This document shows, one piece after another, positions 24,287 to 32,542 of a stretch of DNA of 38,198 bases (its first letter is position 1; every line of letters begins with the position of its first letter). Below the pieces are notes generated by a model. The model worked only from the letters and a program-made list of their open reading frames with translations. It did no database searches and was not told where the DNA came from. The position numbers and the translations under genes are program-made. This DNA comes from Clostridiales bacterium. GTDB lineage: Bacteria > Bacillota_A > Clostridia > Oscillospirales > Oscillospiraceae. The stretch spans positions 1-38,198 of the forward strand of contig JAAVHY010000010.1 in assembly GCA_014799485.1 (NCBI GenBank), given 5' to 3'.

Positions 24287-26122
24287 ATGGAAAAAACCAA
24301 AACCGACAAGCAAAAGCCCGTCTACGGCATGGCGTCCAACTGCGCCTTTATGATCCGCCGGGCGTGGCGGGACTGCAAAAGCGTGCTGGCGGTGGCCCTG
24401 GGCATCACTCTGTGCGGCGTGGCGGCCAACCTGCTGGAGCTGTTCGTGGTGCCCGCCGTGCTGGACGCGGTGGGCCGGGGCGTCACCCCTATGGAGCTGG
24501 TGCGGATGATCCTCTGGTTCACCCTGGGGCTGGTGGCCGTCTACGCCCTGAACACCTATCTGAATGAGAACGCCCTGGTCGGGCGCATCCATGTGCGCAC
24601 CGGGCTGTCCATGGAGATCCACATGGCCTTCTGCCGGACCTCCTACCCCCACACGGAGGACCCGGACTATCTGAAACGGCAGGAAAAGGCGTGCGAGAGC
24701 ACCGACGGCAACAGCAACGCAGGTGAGGAGATCTGGAGGACGCTGACCGACCTGACCGCCAATCTCATCAGCTTCCTGTTTTACCTGCTCCTGCTGGCCC
24801 AGGTGGGGCCGGCCCTGGCGGCGCTGACGATCCTGCTGACGGCCGTGGGCTATCTGGCGGGGACGCGCATCCGCTCCTGGCGCGACCGCCACAGGGAGGA
24901 GCTGGCGGACATCCAGCACAAAGTGCGGTATGTCTCCCTGCGCTGCCGGGACATCCAGCTGGCCAAGGACATCCGCATCTTCGGCCTGGGCCCCTGGCTG
25001 GCCGAGCTGCGGGAGAAATACTGCGGCCTCCGCCGGGATTTTTATGAGCGGCGGGAGCGGGTGGAGCTGTGGGCGGACGTGCTGGACGTGGCGCTGGCCT
25101 TTGCGCGCAATGGCGCGGCCTACGGCTGGCTTATCGTCCTGGCCCTCCGGGGGGAGCTGACCGCGGCCCAGTTCGTGCTCTATTTCACGGCGGTGGGCGG
25201 CTTCGCCCAGTGGGTGACGGGCATCTTCTCCGGCTTCAGCACCCTCCACAAGCAGAGCCTGGACCTGTCCGCCACGCGGGAATTTTTGGAGACGCCGGAG
25301 CCCTTCCGCTTTGAGGACGGCAAGCCCCTGGCCGTCCAGCCGGGCCATCAGTACACCATCGAGCTGCGGGACGTGTCCTTCCGCTACCCCGGGGCGGCGC
25401 AGGACACCATCTCCCACCTGAACCTGACCATCCGCCCCGGCGAGAAGCTGGCGGTGGTGGGCAAAAACGGCGCGGGCAAGACCACCCTCATCAAGCTGAT
25501 CTGCGGCTTCTATGACCCCACGGAGGGCCAGGTGCTGCTGGACGGGGAGGACATCCGGCAGTATAACCGCCGGGACTACTACAAGCATTTTGCCGCCGTG
25601 TTCCAGCAGTTCTCCCTGCTGGCGGGGACGGTGGCGGAAAACGTGGCCCAGACCGAGGGGGAGAACATCGACCTGCCCCGGATGTGGGACTGCCTGGAGC
25701 GGGCGGGGCTGGCGGACAAGATCCGGGAACTTCCCCAGAAGGAAAACACCCACCTGAGCCGGGACGTGTATCTGGACGCCGTGGACCTGTCCGGCGGGCA
25801 GATGCAGCGGCTGATGCTGGCCCGGGCCCTTTACAAGAACGCCCCGATGGTGGTGCTGGACGAGCCCACCGCCGCCCTGGACCCCATCGCCGAGAGCGAC
25901 CTGTACCAGCGCTACAGCGACCTGACGGGGAGATGTACCAGCGTGTATATCTCCCACCGGCTGGCCTCTACCCGGTTCTGCGACCGGGTGCTGCTGATCC
26001 AGGATGGCGGCATCGCCGAGGAGGGCACCCACGAGGAGCTGCTGGCTCTGGGCGGGGAGTACGCCCGGCTCTTTGACATCCAGAGCAAATACTATAGGGA
26101 AGGAGCGATGGAGGATGAGTGA
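24287..26122 (+). CDS. ABC exporter half-transporter 1 (membrane domain plus ATPase)
   Basis: 611 aa from ATG 24287, RBS GAGGTGAG. Residues about 20-340 form an ABC type-I exporter membrane domain with several hydrophobic helices (e.g. VLAVALGITLCGVAANLLELFV). The ATPase domain follows, with Walker A VVGKNGAGKTT near residue 390, the Q-loop FQQFS, signature LSGGQMQ near residue 500, Walker B VVLDEPTAALDP and switch His in YISHRLAS. All catalytic residues are canonical. Its stop overlaps the start of the second half-transporter by 8 bases, so the two probably form a heterodimer. Homologues of this type export lipids, peptides or drugs. There is no peptidase C39 domain, so it is not a leader-cleaving bacteriocin exporter. 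Probably controlled by the upstream LytTR system. Confidence 0.85.
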   Translation: MEKTKTDKQKPVYGMASNCAFMIRRAWRDCKSVLAVALGITLCGVAANLLELFVVPAVLDAVGRGVTPMELVRMILWFTLGLVAVYALNTYLNENALVGRIHVRTGLSMEIHMAFCRTSYPHTEDPDYLKRQEKACESTDGNSNAGEEIWRTLTDLTANLISFLFYLLLLAQVGPALAALTILLTAVGYLAGTRIRSWRDRHREELADIQHKVRYVSLRCRDIQLAKDIRIFGLGPWLAELREKYCGLRRDFYERRERVELWADVLDVALAFARNGAAYGWLIVLALRGELTAAQFVLYFTAVGGFAQWVTGIFSGFSTLHKQSLDLSATREFLETPEPFRFEDGKPLAVQPGHQYTIELRDVSFRYPGAAQDTISHLNLTIRPGEKLAVVGKNGAGKTTLIKLICGFYDPTEGQVLLDGEDIRQYNRRDYYKHFAAVFQQFSLLAGTVAENVAQTEGENIDLPRMWDCLERAGLADKIRELPQKENTHLSRDVYLDAVDLSGGQMQRLMLARALYKNAPMVVLDEPTAALDPIAESDLYQRYSDLTGRCTSVYISHRLASTRFCDRVLLIQDGGIAEEGTHEELLALGGEYARLFDIQSKYYREGAMEDE

Positions 26123-27995
26123 GCCGAAAAAGGAGCGTCTGTCTTTCCGGGAGGCCATGGCCTATACCCGCCGGGCCTTCGCCATCTGGTGGAGGGCGGA
26201 ACCAAAGCTGTTTATCGCCGCGGCGGTCAATAAGACGGTGAGCGCCCTGACCCCCTATGTGCCGCTGTATTTCACTGCCCGGCTGGTCAACGATATCGCC
26301 GGGGACCGCGCCCGGACGTGGCAGCTGTTTTTCCTCCTGCTGCTGGCTTCGGCGGCGGCGGGGCTGCTCCAGGCGGCGGCGGTGCGCTGGGACAACGCGG
26401 TCCGGGACGGGTGCATGGGCGCTGAGTGGGCCCGCGTTCTGAATAACAAGATGCTCTCCATGGACTTCTGCGACGTGGACGATCCGGCCACCCAGACCCT
26501 GCTGAGTCAAATCCAGCAAAACGATATGTGGTCGGATTGGGGCCTTATCAAGGTGTACTACGGTTTTTATCAGCTGGTGGGGGCGGTGTTCCGCATCATC
26601 GGCGCGCTGGCCCTGTCGGTGACCCTGTTCACCATGCCCGTGCCGGCGGGCAGCCCGCTGGTTTGGCTGAACCACCCGGGGTGCCTGGCGGGGATGCTGG
26701 CCCTGCTGGTGCTGACGGTGGTGGTCTCGCCCCTGCTCCACAATAAGGGATGGTCCTATTACGCGCGGATGGATGGAACCCAGGGGAATCGGTCCTACAT
26801 GTTCTTCTACGCCTGCGCAATGATAGACCGCAGCCGCGGGGCGGACATCCGCACCTATGGACAGGATATTTATATCCACGATCGGGCAGAGAAAGAGGAT
26901 CCGTACAATCCCTTCGGGATCAAGAGCCAGTTTGCGAAAGACAGCTGGGGGCCCATGGGACTGCTGCTGGGGGCCTCCAAGGCGGTGGACCGGGCCTTCA
27001 CCGGGGTGATCTACCTCTTTGTGGGCCTGAAGGCCCTGGGCGGGGCCTTCGGCGTGGGCTCCATGACCCAGTATGTGGGGGCGCTGGCGGGACTGACCGG
27101 GGGGTTGTCCGATCTGCTGATGACCCTGGGCAGCCTGCGGACAAACGCGGAGTTCCTCAAGCCGGTGTACCAGTTCCTGGACATCCCCAACAACATGTAC
27201 CAGGGCAGCCTGACCACCGAGAAGCGCTCCGACCGCAAGTACGAGATTGAGTTTAAAGACGTGTCCTTCAAATACCCCGGCACGGAAACCTGGGCCCTGC
27301 GCCACGTGTTTATGAAGTTCAACGTGGGGGAGCGGCTGGCGGTGGTGGGGGAGAACGGCTCGGGCAAGACCACCTTCATCAAGCTGCTGTGCCGCCTGTA
27401 CGACCCCACCGAGGGGGAGATTTTGCTCAACGGCATCGACATCCGCAAGTACCGCTACGACAACTATCTGGCGCTGTTCTCCGTGGTGTTCCAGGACTTC
27501 AAGCTGCTGGCCCAGCCCCTGGGGGCCAACGTGGCCGCGGCGGAGGACTACGACCGGGAGCGGGCGGAGCGGTGCCTGGTCAAAGCGGGCTTCGGGGCGC
27601 GGCTGGGGTCGCTGCCAAAGGGGCTGGACACCTGCCTGTACCGGGAGTTCGAGGACGACGGGGTGGAGATTTCCGGCGGCGAGGCCCAGAAGATCGCCCT
27701 GGCCCGGGTGCTGTACCAGGACGCACCGTTTATCGTGCTGGACGAGCCCACGGCGGCCCTGGACCCGGAGGCGGAGGCCGAGATCTACACCAAGTTCAAC
27801 GACATCGTGGAGGACAAGACCGCCATCTATATCAGCCACCGGCTGTCCTCCTGCCGGTTCTGCGACGAGATCGCCGTGTTCGACCAGGGCCGGGTGGTCC
27901 AGCAGGGGACCCACGACGGCCTGGTGGAGACCGAGGGGAAGTACCAGGCCCTCTGGGAAGCCCAGGCCCAGTACTACCAGAAAAAGGAGGGGTAA
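26115..27995 (+). CDS. ABC exporter half-transporter 2 (membrane domain plus ATPase)
   Basis: 626 aa from ATG 26115, which lies within the last codons of half-transporter 1 (ATGAGTGA) with GGAG just upstream. The membrane domain covers about residues 25-350. The ATPase has Walker A VVGENGSGKTT near residue 411, Q-loop FQDFK, signature ISGGEAQ near 518, Walker B IVLDEPTAALDP and switch His in YISHRLSS. Both partners keep intact catalytic sites, so neither half looks degenerate, unlike many heterodimeric exporters. Substrate unknown. No small peptide gene with a leader is visible nearby, so a self-immunity or drug/lipid efflux role is as likely as peptide export. A terminator follows at 28034. 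Confidence 0.85.
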   Translation: MSEPKKERLSFREAMAYTRRAFAIWWRAEPKLFIAAAVNKTVSALTPYVPLYFTARLVNDIAGDRARTWQLFFLLLLASAAAGLLQAAAVRWDNAVRDGCMGAEWARVLNNKMLSMDFCDVDDPATQTLLSQIQQNDMWSDWGLIKVYYGFYQLVGAVFRIIGALALSVTLFTMPVPAGSPLVWLNHPGCLAGMLALLVLTVVVSPLLHNKGWSYYARMDGTQGNRSYMFFYACAMIDRSRGADIRTYGQDIYIHDRAEKEDPYNPFGIKSQFAKDSWGPMGLLLGASKAVDRAFTGVIYLFVGLKALGGAFGVGSMTQYVGALAGLTGGLSDLLMTLGSLRTNAEFLKPVYQFLDIPNNMYQGSLTTEKRSDRKYEIEFKDVSFKYPGTETWALRHVFMKFNVGERLAVVGENGSGKTTFIKLLCRLYDPTEGEILLNGIDIRKYRYDNYLALFSVVFQDFKLLAQPLGANVAAAEDYDRERAERCLVKAGFGARLGSLPKGLDTCLYREFEDDGVEISGGEAQKIALARVLYQDAPFIVLDEPTAALDPEAEAEIYTKFNDIVEDKTAIYISHRLSSCRFCDEIAVFDQGRVVQQGTHDGLVETEGKYQALWEAQAQYYQKKEG

Positions 27996-28033
27996 GCGAG
28001 CCGGCAGCGCTGGAGAACCGCTCCCCAAAACAG

Positions 28034-28084
28034 AACGCCAGACCTTCTATCTTCTGTGGCTTGGAGGTCTGGCGTTTCCCTTTT
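28034..28084 (+). terminator. Terminator of the ABC exporter operon
   Basis: AACGCCAGACCT (28034-28045) pairs perfectly with AGGTCTGGCGTT (28065-28076), followed by TCCCTTTTT. Confidence 0.8.
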
Positions 28085-28114
28085 TACCCGGCGGCAAAGA
28101 TTGGTGCGCTGCAT

Positions 28115-28147
28115 TTGTAAAGAAATATATTGCATTTTGCTTTACAA
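28115..28147. promoter_or_regulatory. Inverted-repeat operator TTGTAAAG-N17-CTTTACAA
   Basis: TTGTAAAG (28115-28122) and CTTTACAA (28140-28147) are perfect inverted copies that bracket the -35 element and enter the spacer of the promoter at 28130-28157. A protein bound here would block RNA polymerase. The gene it controls starts with a RelB/DinJ-like ribbon-helix-helix segment, so self-repression is a natural inference. Confidence 0.55.
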
Positions 28148-28157
28148 GTGATATAAT
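28130..28157 (+). promoter_or_regulatory. Promoter of the RelB-like fusion gene
   Basis: TTGCAT (28130-28135), a 16-base spacer and consensus TATAAT (28152-28157). The start is about 29 nt before ATG 28186. Confidence 0.65.
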
Positions 28158-28185
28158 AGAGATGGGTCGAGAGGAGGTGGCGTCC

Positions 28186-29250
28186 ATGGCACAGGTTATG
28201 GTGAACTTTCGCATGGACGAGGACGTTAAGAAGAACATGGAGCAGGCTTGCAGGGAGATGGGTATGAGTATGACGACCGCCTTCACCATTTTTGCCACAA
28301 AGGTCGGCAAGGAGAAACGGATCCCATTCGAGATCACGGCGGAGCCCCACAGACTGCTGCCGCGCCGGCGGCAGTCCGCCCCCGCGGAAATCCTGCCGGG
28401 CCAAGAGGAGGAAACCCTTGCGCTGGCGGGAAAGCGGGAACGGCTGGAAGCTTTATGTACGCAAATCCGTCAGTCGCTGACCGCCATCCATACCGCAATT
28501 CCTTCCTCGATCACAGGGCTTTCCATGGAGCGGATCCGGCTGCTGTGCGGCGATGAGCTCAAGGATAAGGCCGCGGGAGTGGTCAAGGACGCCGGGGCCC
28601 TGTTTTCCGGCAGGAACGCCGGGACGCTGCGGGAGAAGGATCTGAACATCCTGGACGAATATATAGACGGCCTGTCGTCCATCGCGGGTGAACTCCGGGA
28701 CATGGAACACACCCTGGTCCCCGCTATGAAATCATGGCCCGGCGGGAACGGCGGCGGCTTTGAGCCCTATGGGCAGAGGCTTGCCGCGGTGTCCCGGGAA
28801 TTTGACGCTCTCGCGCCGGTGATGCGGCGCTTCCTGTCCTCCACCGCCTGCCATGGCGGCGCCCGCGCCGTCCAGGCGCGGCTCCGGCAGGCCGCGGCGC
28901 CTGTTGAAACGCCCTACGTCCTCACGGCGCTGGAAAACCTGGAGGCGCTGATCGTCCGGCATTACGATGCCTTGGAAGACCCGGCGAAGGCCCGCCTGGA
29001 GTCCGATTACCTCCCCACGCTGGAGCTGACCCTGCGGGAATTGGGCCAGGCGGAGCGGGAGGCCGGGGACGTTGACGCGAAGGCGGCCCTCTGCCTGCGC
29101 ACGGTGAACGTGCTGTCCCAGGTGATTTCCGACAGCAGGCAGGCCCGGCAGGAGTGGAGCCGGCGCAGCCTGGAGGCGGAGGTCGCGGCCCTGGAGCGCC
29201 TCGCCGCCATGCGGGGGGACACCGGGGGCGGCATGAAGCGGCCGGATTGA
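28186..29250 (+). CDS. RelB/DinJ-like N-terminal domain fused to a long helical, XpaC-like region
   Basis: 354 aa from ATG 28186 (GAGGAGG 8 bases upstream). Residues 1-50 (MAQVMVNFRMDEDVKKNMEQ..., then MSMTTAFTIFATKVGKEKRIPFE) match RelB/DinJ antitoxins: a ribbon-helix-helix start and the MGMS-x-T-x-AF helix. A linker rich in Arg and Pro follows. Residues about 85-345 are helical, with YLPTLELTLRELGQAEREAG near 290-310, recalling the LDYYLPTTLKLL motif of XpaC-type proteins (often found next to TelA). No toxin gene follows. The next gene is a flotillin. The antitoxin-type domain probably serves as DNA-binding autoregulator (see the operator at 28115-28147). The XpaC relation is weak and could be coincidental. 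Confidence 0.6.
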   Translation: MAQVMVNFRMDEDVKKNMEQACREMGMSMTTAFTIFATKVGKEKRIPFEITAEPHRLLPRRRQSAPAEILPGQEEETLALAGKRERLEALCTQIRQSLTAIHTAIPSSITGLSMERIRLLCGDELKDKAAGVVKDAGALFSGRNAGTLREKDLNILDEYIDGLSSIAGELRDMEHTLVPAMKSWPGGNGGGFEPYGQRLAAVSREFDALAPVMRRFLSSTACHGGARAVQARLRQAAAPVETPYVLTALENLEALIVRHYDALEDPAKARLESDYLPTLELTLRELGQAEREAGDVDAKAALCLRTVNVLSQVISDSRQARQEWSRRSLEAEVAALERLAAMRGDTGGGMKRPD

Positions 29251-29259
29251 GAAAATTCC

Positions 29260-29296
29260 AAGCCGTCGGGAAACGGCGCCGCCGTCCCGGCTTGTT
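29260..29296 (+). terminator. Possible weak terminator between the fusion gene and flotillin
   Basis: AAGCCG near 29261 pairs with CGGCTT near 29289, with an inner ACGGCG/CGCCGT hairpin and TGTTTTGA after it. It may reduce but not abolish read-through into the flotillin gene. Confidence 0.4.
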
Positions 29297-29344
29297 TTGA
29301 TAGATAGAGAACAGAGGCTTTTAAATTTGAAAGGAGGAATCCTC

Positions 29345-30862
29345 ATGCTTGACTTCATTCTGAACGCATGGCCTGTGATCGCCGCTGTTGTAGTGGTGCT
29401 CGTCATCGTCATGCTGGGCTATGTCAAGGCCCCGCCCGACCAGGCGTACATCATCTCCGGCATGAAGAAGGAGAGCAAGGTGCTCATCGGCCGGGCCGGG
29501 ATCCGCGTCCCCTTCCTGGAGCGGATGGACCGGTTGTATTTAGGGCAGATGACGGTGGACATCAAGACCGAGCAGTCCGTCCCCACCAGCGACTTCATCA
29601 ACGTCAACGTGGACGCCGTGGCCAAGGTCCGCATTTCCCCCCAGCCGGAAGGGATCAAGCTGGCCGCCAAGAACTTCCTGAACAAGCGCCCCGACGACAT
29701 TACCCGGGATTTGCAGGATTCCCTCCAGGGCAATATGCGTGAGATCATCGGCACCCTGTCCCTCAAGGAGATCAACACGGACCGGGATTCCTTCTCCGAC
29801 CAGGTGATGTCCAAGGCCAGCAAGGACATGGATAAGCTGGGCATCGAGATCCTCTCCTGCAACATCCAGAACGTCACCGACGAGAACGGGCTGATCAAGG
29901 ACCTGGGCGCGGACAACACCAGCCTCATCAAGAAGAACGCCGCCATCGCCAAGGCCCAGGCCGACCGCGACATCGCCATCGCCCAGGCGGAGGCCGAGCG
30001 GGAGTCCAACGAGGCCCGGGTGCTGGCGGACACCCAGATCGCCCAGAAGCAGACGGAGCTGGATATCCGCCGGGCCGAGCTGAAGATCATGGCCGACGGC
30101 AAGAAGGCCGAGGCGGACGCCGCCTACGAGATCCAGAGCCAGGAGCAGCGCAAGAGCATCGAGACCGCCACGGTGAACGCGGAGATCGCCAAGACCCAGC
30201 GCCAGGCCGAGCTGAAGCAGTACGAGGTCGAGGTGGAGAAGCAGAAGCTGGAGGCCGAGATCCGGGCCAAGGCGGACGCCGAGCGCTACCGCCAGCAGCA
30301 GGAGTCGGAGGCCGCCCTCTTCAAGCGCCAGAAGGACGCCGAGGCGGCGCGCTATGAGCAGGAGCAGAAGGCCGAAGCGGAGATGAAGATCGCCCAGGCC
30401 CAGAAGTACGCCAAGGAGCAGGAGGCGGAAGGTATCGCCGCCGTGGGTAAGGCGGAGGCGGCGGCCATCCGGGCCAAGGCCCTGGCTGAAGCCGAGGGCA
30501 TCGACAAGAAGGCCGAGGCCATGAAGAAGTACGGCGAGGCCGCCGTCATCGAGATGGTCATGCAGGCCCTGCCCGAAATCGCCAAGAACGTGGCCGAGCC
30601 CCTGTCCAAGGTGGATAAGATCACCATGTACGGCGAGGGCAACAGCGCCAGGCTGCTGGAGGATATCATCACCGGCACGTCCCAGGTCACCGAGGGTATT
30701 ACCCAGGGAATGGGCATCGACGTCAAGTCCCTGGTGGCCGGTATGCTGGGCGGCAAATTGGCGGGCGGGGAGGATAAGACGATCATTATCCAGAGCCCGT
30801 CCCCCGCGGCCCAGGCGGAGAGCGCCCCCGCGGCCCTTGACGAGGAGAAAGAGCCGGATTAA
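29345..30862 (+). CDS. Flotillin-like SPFH/Band 7 protein
   Basis: 505 aa from ATG 29345, with AAAGGAGG 8 bases upstream. An N-terminal membrane helix (about residues 6-26, WPVIAAVVVVLVIVMLGYV) is followed by the SPFH domain (about 30-200; QAYIISGMKKESKVLIGRAG, then FINVNVDAVAKVRIS and LGIEILSCNIQNVTD). A long Ala/Glu-rich coiled coil comes next (about 200-430, repeats such as AEAERESNEARVLAD). The C-terminal tail has a GGKLAGGEDKT linker. Flotillins (FloT/YqiK) scaffold membrane microdomains and bind signalling or protease partners. This one lacks the FloA-type short form. It lies downstream of the RelB-like fusion gene with only a weak terminator between, so the two probably act together. 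Confidence 0.9.
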   Translation: MLDFILNAWPVIAAVVVVLVIVMLGYVKAPPDQAYIISGMKKESKVLIGRAGIRVPFLERMDRLYLGQMTVDIKTEQSVPTSDFINVNVDAVAKVRISPQPEGIKLAAKNFLNKRPDDITRDLQDSLQGNMREIIGTLSLKEINTDRDSFSDQVMSKASKDMDKLGIEILSCNIQNVTDENGLIKDLGADNTSLIKKNAAIAKAQADRDIAIAQAEAERESNEARVLADTQIAQKQTELDIRRAELKIMADGKKAEADAAYEIQSQEQRKSIETATVNAEIAKTQRQAELKQYEVEVEKQKLEAEIRAKADAERYRQQQESEAALFKRQKDAEAARYEQEQKAEAEMKIAQAQKYAKEQEAEGIAAVGKAEAAAIRAKALAEAEGIDKKAEAMKKYGEAAVIEMVMQALPEIAKNVAEPLSKVDKITMYGEGNSARLLEDIITGTSQVTEGITQGMGIDVKSLVAGMLGGKLAGGEDKTIIIQSPSPAAQAESAPAALDEEKEPD

Positions 30863-30907
30863 GGATCGAATCCCCGGCGGGCCGCCGTCGGCGGGGCCGG
30901 GACAGGA

Positions 30908-30950
30908 AAAGGCAGCCGTTTTCGAAGAAAACGGCTGCCTTTCTATTTTA
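30908..30950 (+). terminator. Terminator of the flotillin gene
   Basis: AAAGGCAGCCGTTTTC (30908-30923) pairs perfectly with GAAAACGGCTGCCTTT (30927-30942), followed by TCTATTTTA. Confidence 0.85.
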
Positions 30951-31008
30951 CGCTTCAGAAGCCCGCGGGGAAAGGCGGGAGGCCGAAGCCGGGGCTTACG
31001 AACCCGGG

Positions 31009-31629
31009 TCACTGGGCCCGCGCGAACCAGCGGCGGGCGAAATCCGCCACCGCCCCGGTGAGCTCCTTGATGTCCCAGCTGCTGGTGTTCACCGTCATAT
31101 GGTAGCTGCCGCCCTGGCCCCACCGGCTGTCCGAGATCATCTCCCGGCTGCGGGCGCGGGCCTTGTCGATGCGCCGGATGTTCTGCTCCACCGCCTTGGG
31201 GGACAGGTTTTCCCCCTCCGCGGCGCGCCGGATACAGCGGCGGACCTTTGCCTCCATATCCGCGCAGACGAAGATGGTGAAGGGCTTGTAGCCGGCCAGG
31301 AGGATGTCCGCGTCCCGGCCCACGATCACGCAGTCCCGGCCCGTTTTGGCGATGCCCTCGATGACCTGGCGCTGTTCCACCAGCAGGCTGGTCTGGGCGG
31401 ACTGGAGGACGGCGCCGGTGGCGAAGGTCCGGCCGTATGTCAGCGGGACGCGCTGCCACGCTCCGCCCTCCAGGGCCTTTTCCACGTAGCGCTCATCCAT
31501 GCCCTGGGCCTGGGCGATGGCGGTGATGATCTCCCGGTCGTAGTAGTCGAAGCCCAGCGTGTCGGCCAGGCGCTTGCCCAGCTCCCTGCCGCCGCTGCCG
31601 AACTCACGGCTGATGGTGACGATTTTCAT
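31009..31629 (-). CDS. Cytidylate kinase-like P-loop protein
   Basis: 206 aa from ATG 31629, the second of two adjacent ATGs. It is 7 bases from GGGAG, whereas the first is only 4 away. The N-terminus MKIVTISREFGSGGRELGKRLAD is a Walker A variant of cytidylate-kinase-like proteins (Cmk family 2), followed by LGFDYYDREIITAIAQAQGM, a VIVGRDADILL strand and the RRIDKARARSREMISDSRW block. This family, common in Clostridia, is annotated 'cytidylate kinase-like', but its real substrate is unproven and true CMP kinase is encoded elsewhere as a rule. It is transcribed divergently from the ECF leader. Confidence 0.8.
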   Translation of the reverse strand: MKIVTISREFGSGGRELGKRLADTLGFDYYDREIITAIAQAQGMDERYVEKALEGGAWQRVPLTYGRTFATGAVLQSAQTSLLVEQRQVIEGIAKTGRDCVIVGRDADILLAGYKPFTIFVCADMEAKVRRCIRRAAEGENLSPKAVEQNIRRIDKARARSREMISDSRWGQGGSYHMTVNTSSWDIKELTGAVADFARRWFARAQ

Positions 31630-31739
31630 CATGACACTCCCTTTCCAATCGTTTTCTGTGATTGGCGCTGTTCTTGCCATGGCAACAGTATAGCATGGTT
31701 CCGCCGAAAAGGGAACAAAAAATCTGTCCGGCCCGCGGC

Positions 31740-31768
31740 TTGACAGGATGGCCCCGCTCTGGTACAAT
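31740..31768 (+). promoter_or_regulatory. Strong promoter of the ECF S component/kinase operon
   Basis: Consensus TTGACA (31740-31745), a 17-base spacer and TACAAT (31763-31768) with an upstream TGG. Transcription should start near 31775, giving a leader of about 175 nt. Confidence 0.75.
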
Positions 31769-31774
31769 AAGCGC

Positions 31775-31949
31775 ACAATGGCCGGCAGGAAGCCGGCCCG
31801 GATGCGCCGAAGCGCCCCCTTGCCGCCCGTTTATCCCCATCGCGCCGAATTGTGTGCCACGAAGGCACGCGCTTTCTCCCAGAGGAAGGGCGTGCCTTTT
31901 TCTGCGCCTTGGACGGGCTGTTTCGAAATGAAAACAAGGAGGAACCCCT
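31775..31949 (+). promoter_or_regulatory. Structured mRNA leader, candidate riboswitch or attenuator
   Basis: The leader holds a perfect hairpin GGCCGGC-AGGAA-GCCGGCC (31780-31798). It also has GTGCC (31854-31858), which can pair with GGCAC (31864-31868), and a terminator at 31862-31903 that uses the same GGCAC bases. The two pairings exclude each other, the layout of an anti-terminator/terminator switch. Genes for ECF S components are often under riboswitches. It does not match the thiamine, FMN, cobalamin, preQ1-I or THF consensus as I remember them, so the ligand is unknown. Confidence 0.5.
31862..31903 (+). terminator. Leader terminator (attenuator) ahead of the ECF S component gene
   Basis: AAGGCACGC (31862-31870) pairs perfectly with GCGTGCCTT (31890-31898), followed by TTTTCTG. 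It lies between promoter and start codon, 47 bases before ATG 31950. Confidence 0.75.
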
Positions 31950-32510
31950 ATGTCATCCGTCAAAAAACTCACCATCTGCGCGGTCTGCATCGCCCTGTGC
32001 GCCGTGCTCCCCCCCGTGTTCCATATGCTGGCCCTGGGCAGCATCCTCTCCCCCATGCACATCCCCGTGCTGCTGTGCGGCCTGGCCTGCGGCTGGCCCT
32101 ACGGCGCGTTCTGCGGCCTGGCCGGGCCCGTCGTGGCCCACCTGATCAACGGGGCGCCCGCCGCCGCCATGCTGGTGTCCATGATCCCGGAGCTGATCGT
32201 GTACGGCCTGGCCTGCGGCCTGCTGATGAAGCTGGTGCGCACCGGGAACCTCTACGCCGACCTCTACTGCGCCCTGGTGCCCGCCATGCTGCTGGGCCGG
32301 GTGGCGGGGGGCGTGGCCCGCGCCCTGTTCCTGATGGGCAGCGGTGAGTCCTACACCCTGGCCATGTGGGCGGGGGCGTATCTGATCCAGGCCATCCCCG
32401 GCATCATCCTGCATCTGATCCTGATCCCGGCGCTGGTGGTGCTGCTTGCCAGGGCGAAGCTCATCCCCGCCCGCTATCCCCAGCGGAAGGGGGAGGGCGC
32501 GGCGGCCTAA
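31950..32510 (+). CDS. ECF transporter S component, substrate unknown
   Basis: 186 aa from ATG 31950 with AAGGAGG 8 bases upstream. There are five or six hydrophobic helices: ICAVCIALCAVLPPV; MHIPVLLCGLACGWPYGAFCGLAGPVVAHL; MIPELIVYGLACGLLMKLV; LVPAMLLGRVAGGVARALF; IPGIILHLILIPALVVLLA. The early Ala-rich helix, the P-x-HIPVLLCG loop, the length and the basic tail are typical of S components of energy-coupling factor vitamin transporters (PF12822-like). The S subunit binds a vitamin or similar small molecule and works with a shared EcfA/A'/T module coded elsewhere. Leader attenuation and the downstream kinase suggest a phosphorylatable substrate such as a nucleoside-like vitamin (inference). 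Confidence 0.75.
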   Translation: MSSVKKLTICAVCIALCAVLPPVFHMLALGSILSPMHIPVLLCGLACGWPYGAFCGLAGPVVAHLINGAPAAAMLVSMIPELIVYGLACGLLMKLVRTGNLYADLYCALVPAMLLGRVAGGVARALFLMGSGESYTLAMWAGAYLIQAIPGIILHLILIPALVVLLARAKLIPARYPQRKGEGAAA

Positions 32511-32542
32511 CCGCAAAATATCCGCAGTCAGGAGGGATCCCT

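Noticed and set aside
24287..27995. Bacteriocin exporter with peptidase domain
   Set aside because: Neither ABC protein has an N-terminal C39 peptidase domain, and no double-glycine leader peptide gene is visible nearby.
24218..28028. Long minus-strand frames opposite both ABC genes
   Set aside because: No family motifs and strongly biased composition (His, Gln, Pro, Gly), as expected for antisense of GC-rich coding DNA.
28186..28340. Toxin-antitoxin pair
   Set aside because: The RelB-like start is the N-terminus of a 354-aa protein and no RelE-like or other toxin gene adjoins it.
29540..31459. Long minus-strand frame (639 aa) opposite the flotillin gene
   Set aside because: Low-complexity Leu/Gly/Arg pattern of antisense GC-rich DNA. 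It is a shadow of the flotillin coiled coil.
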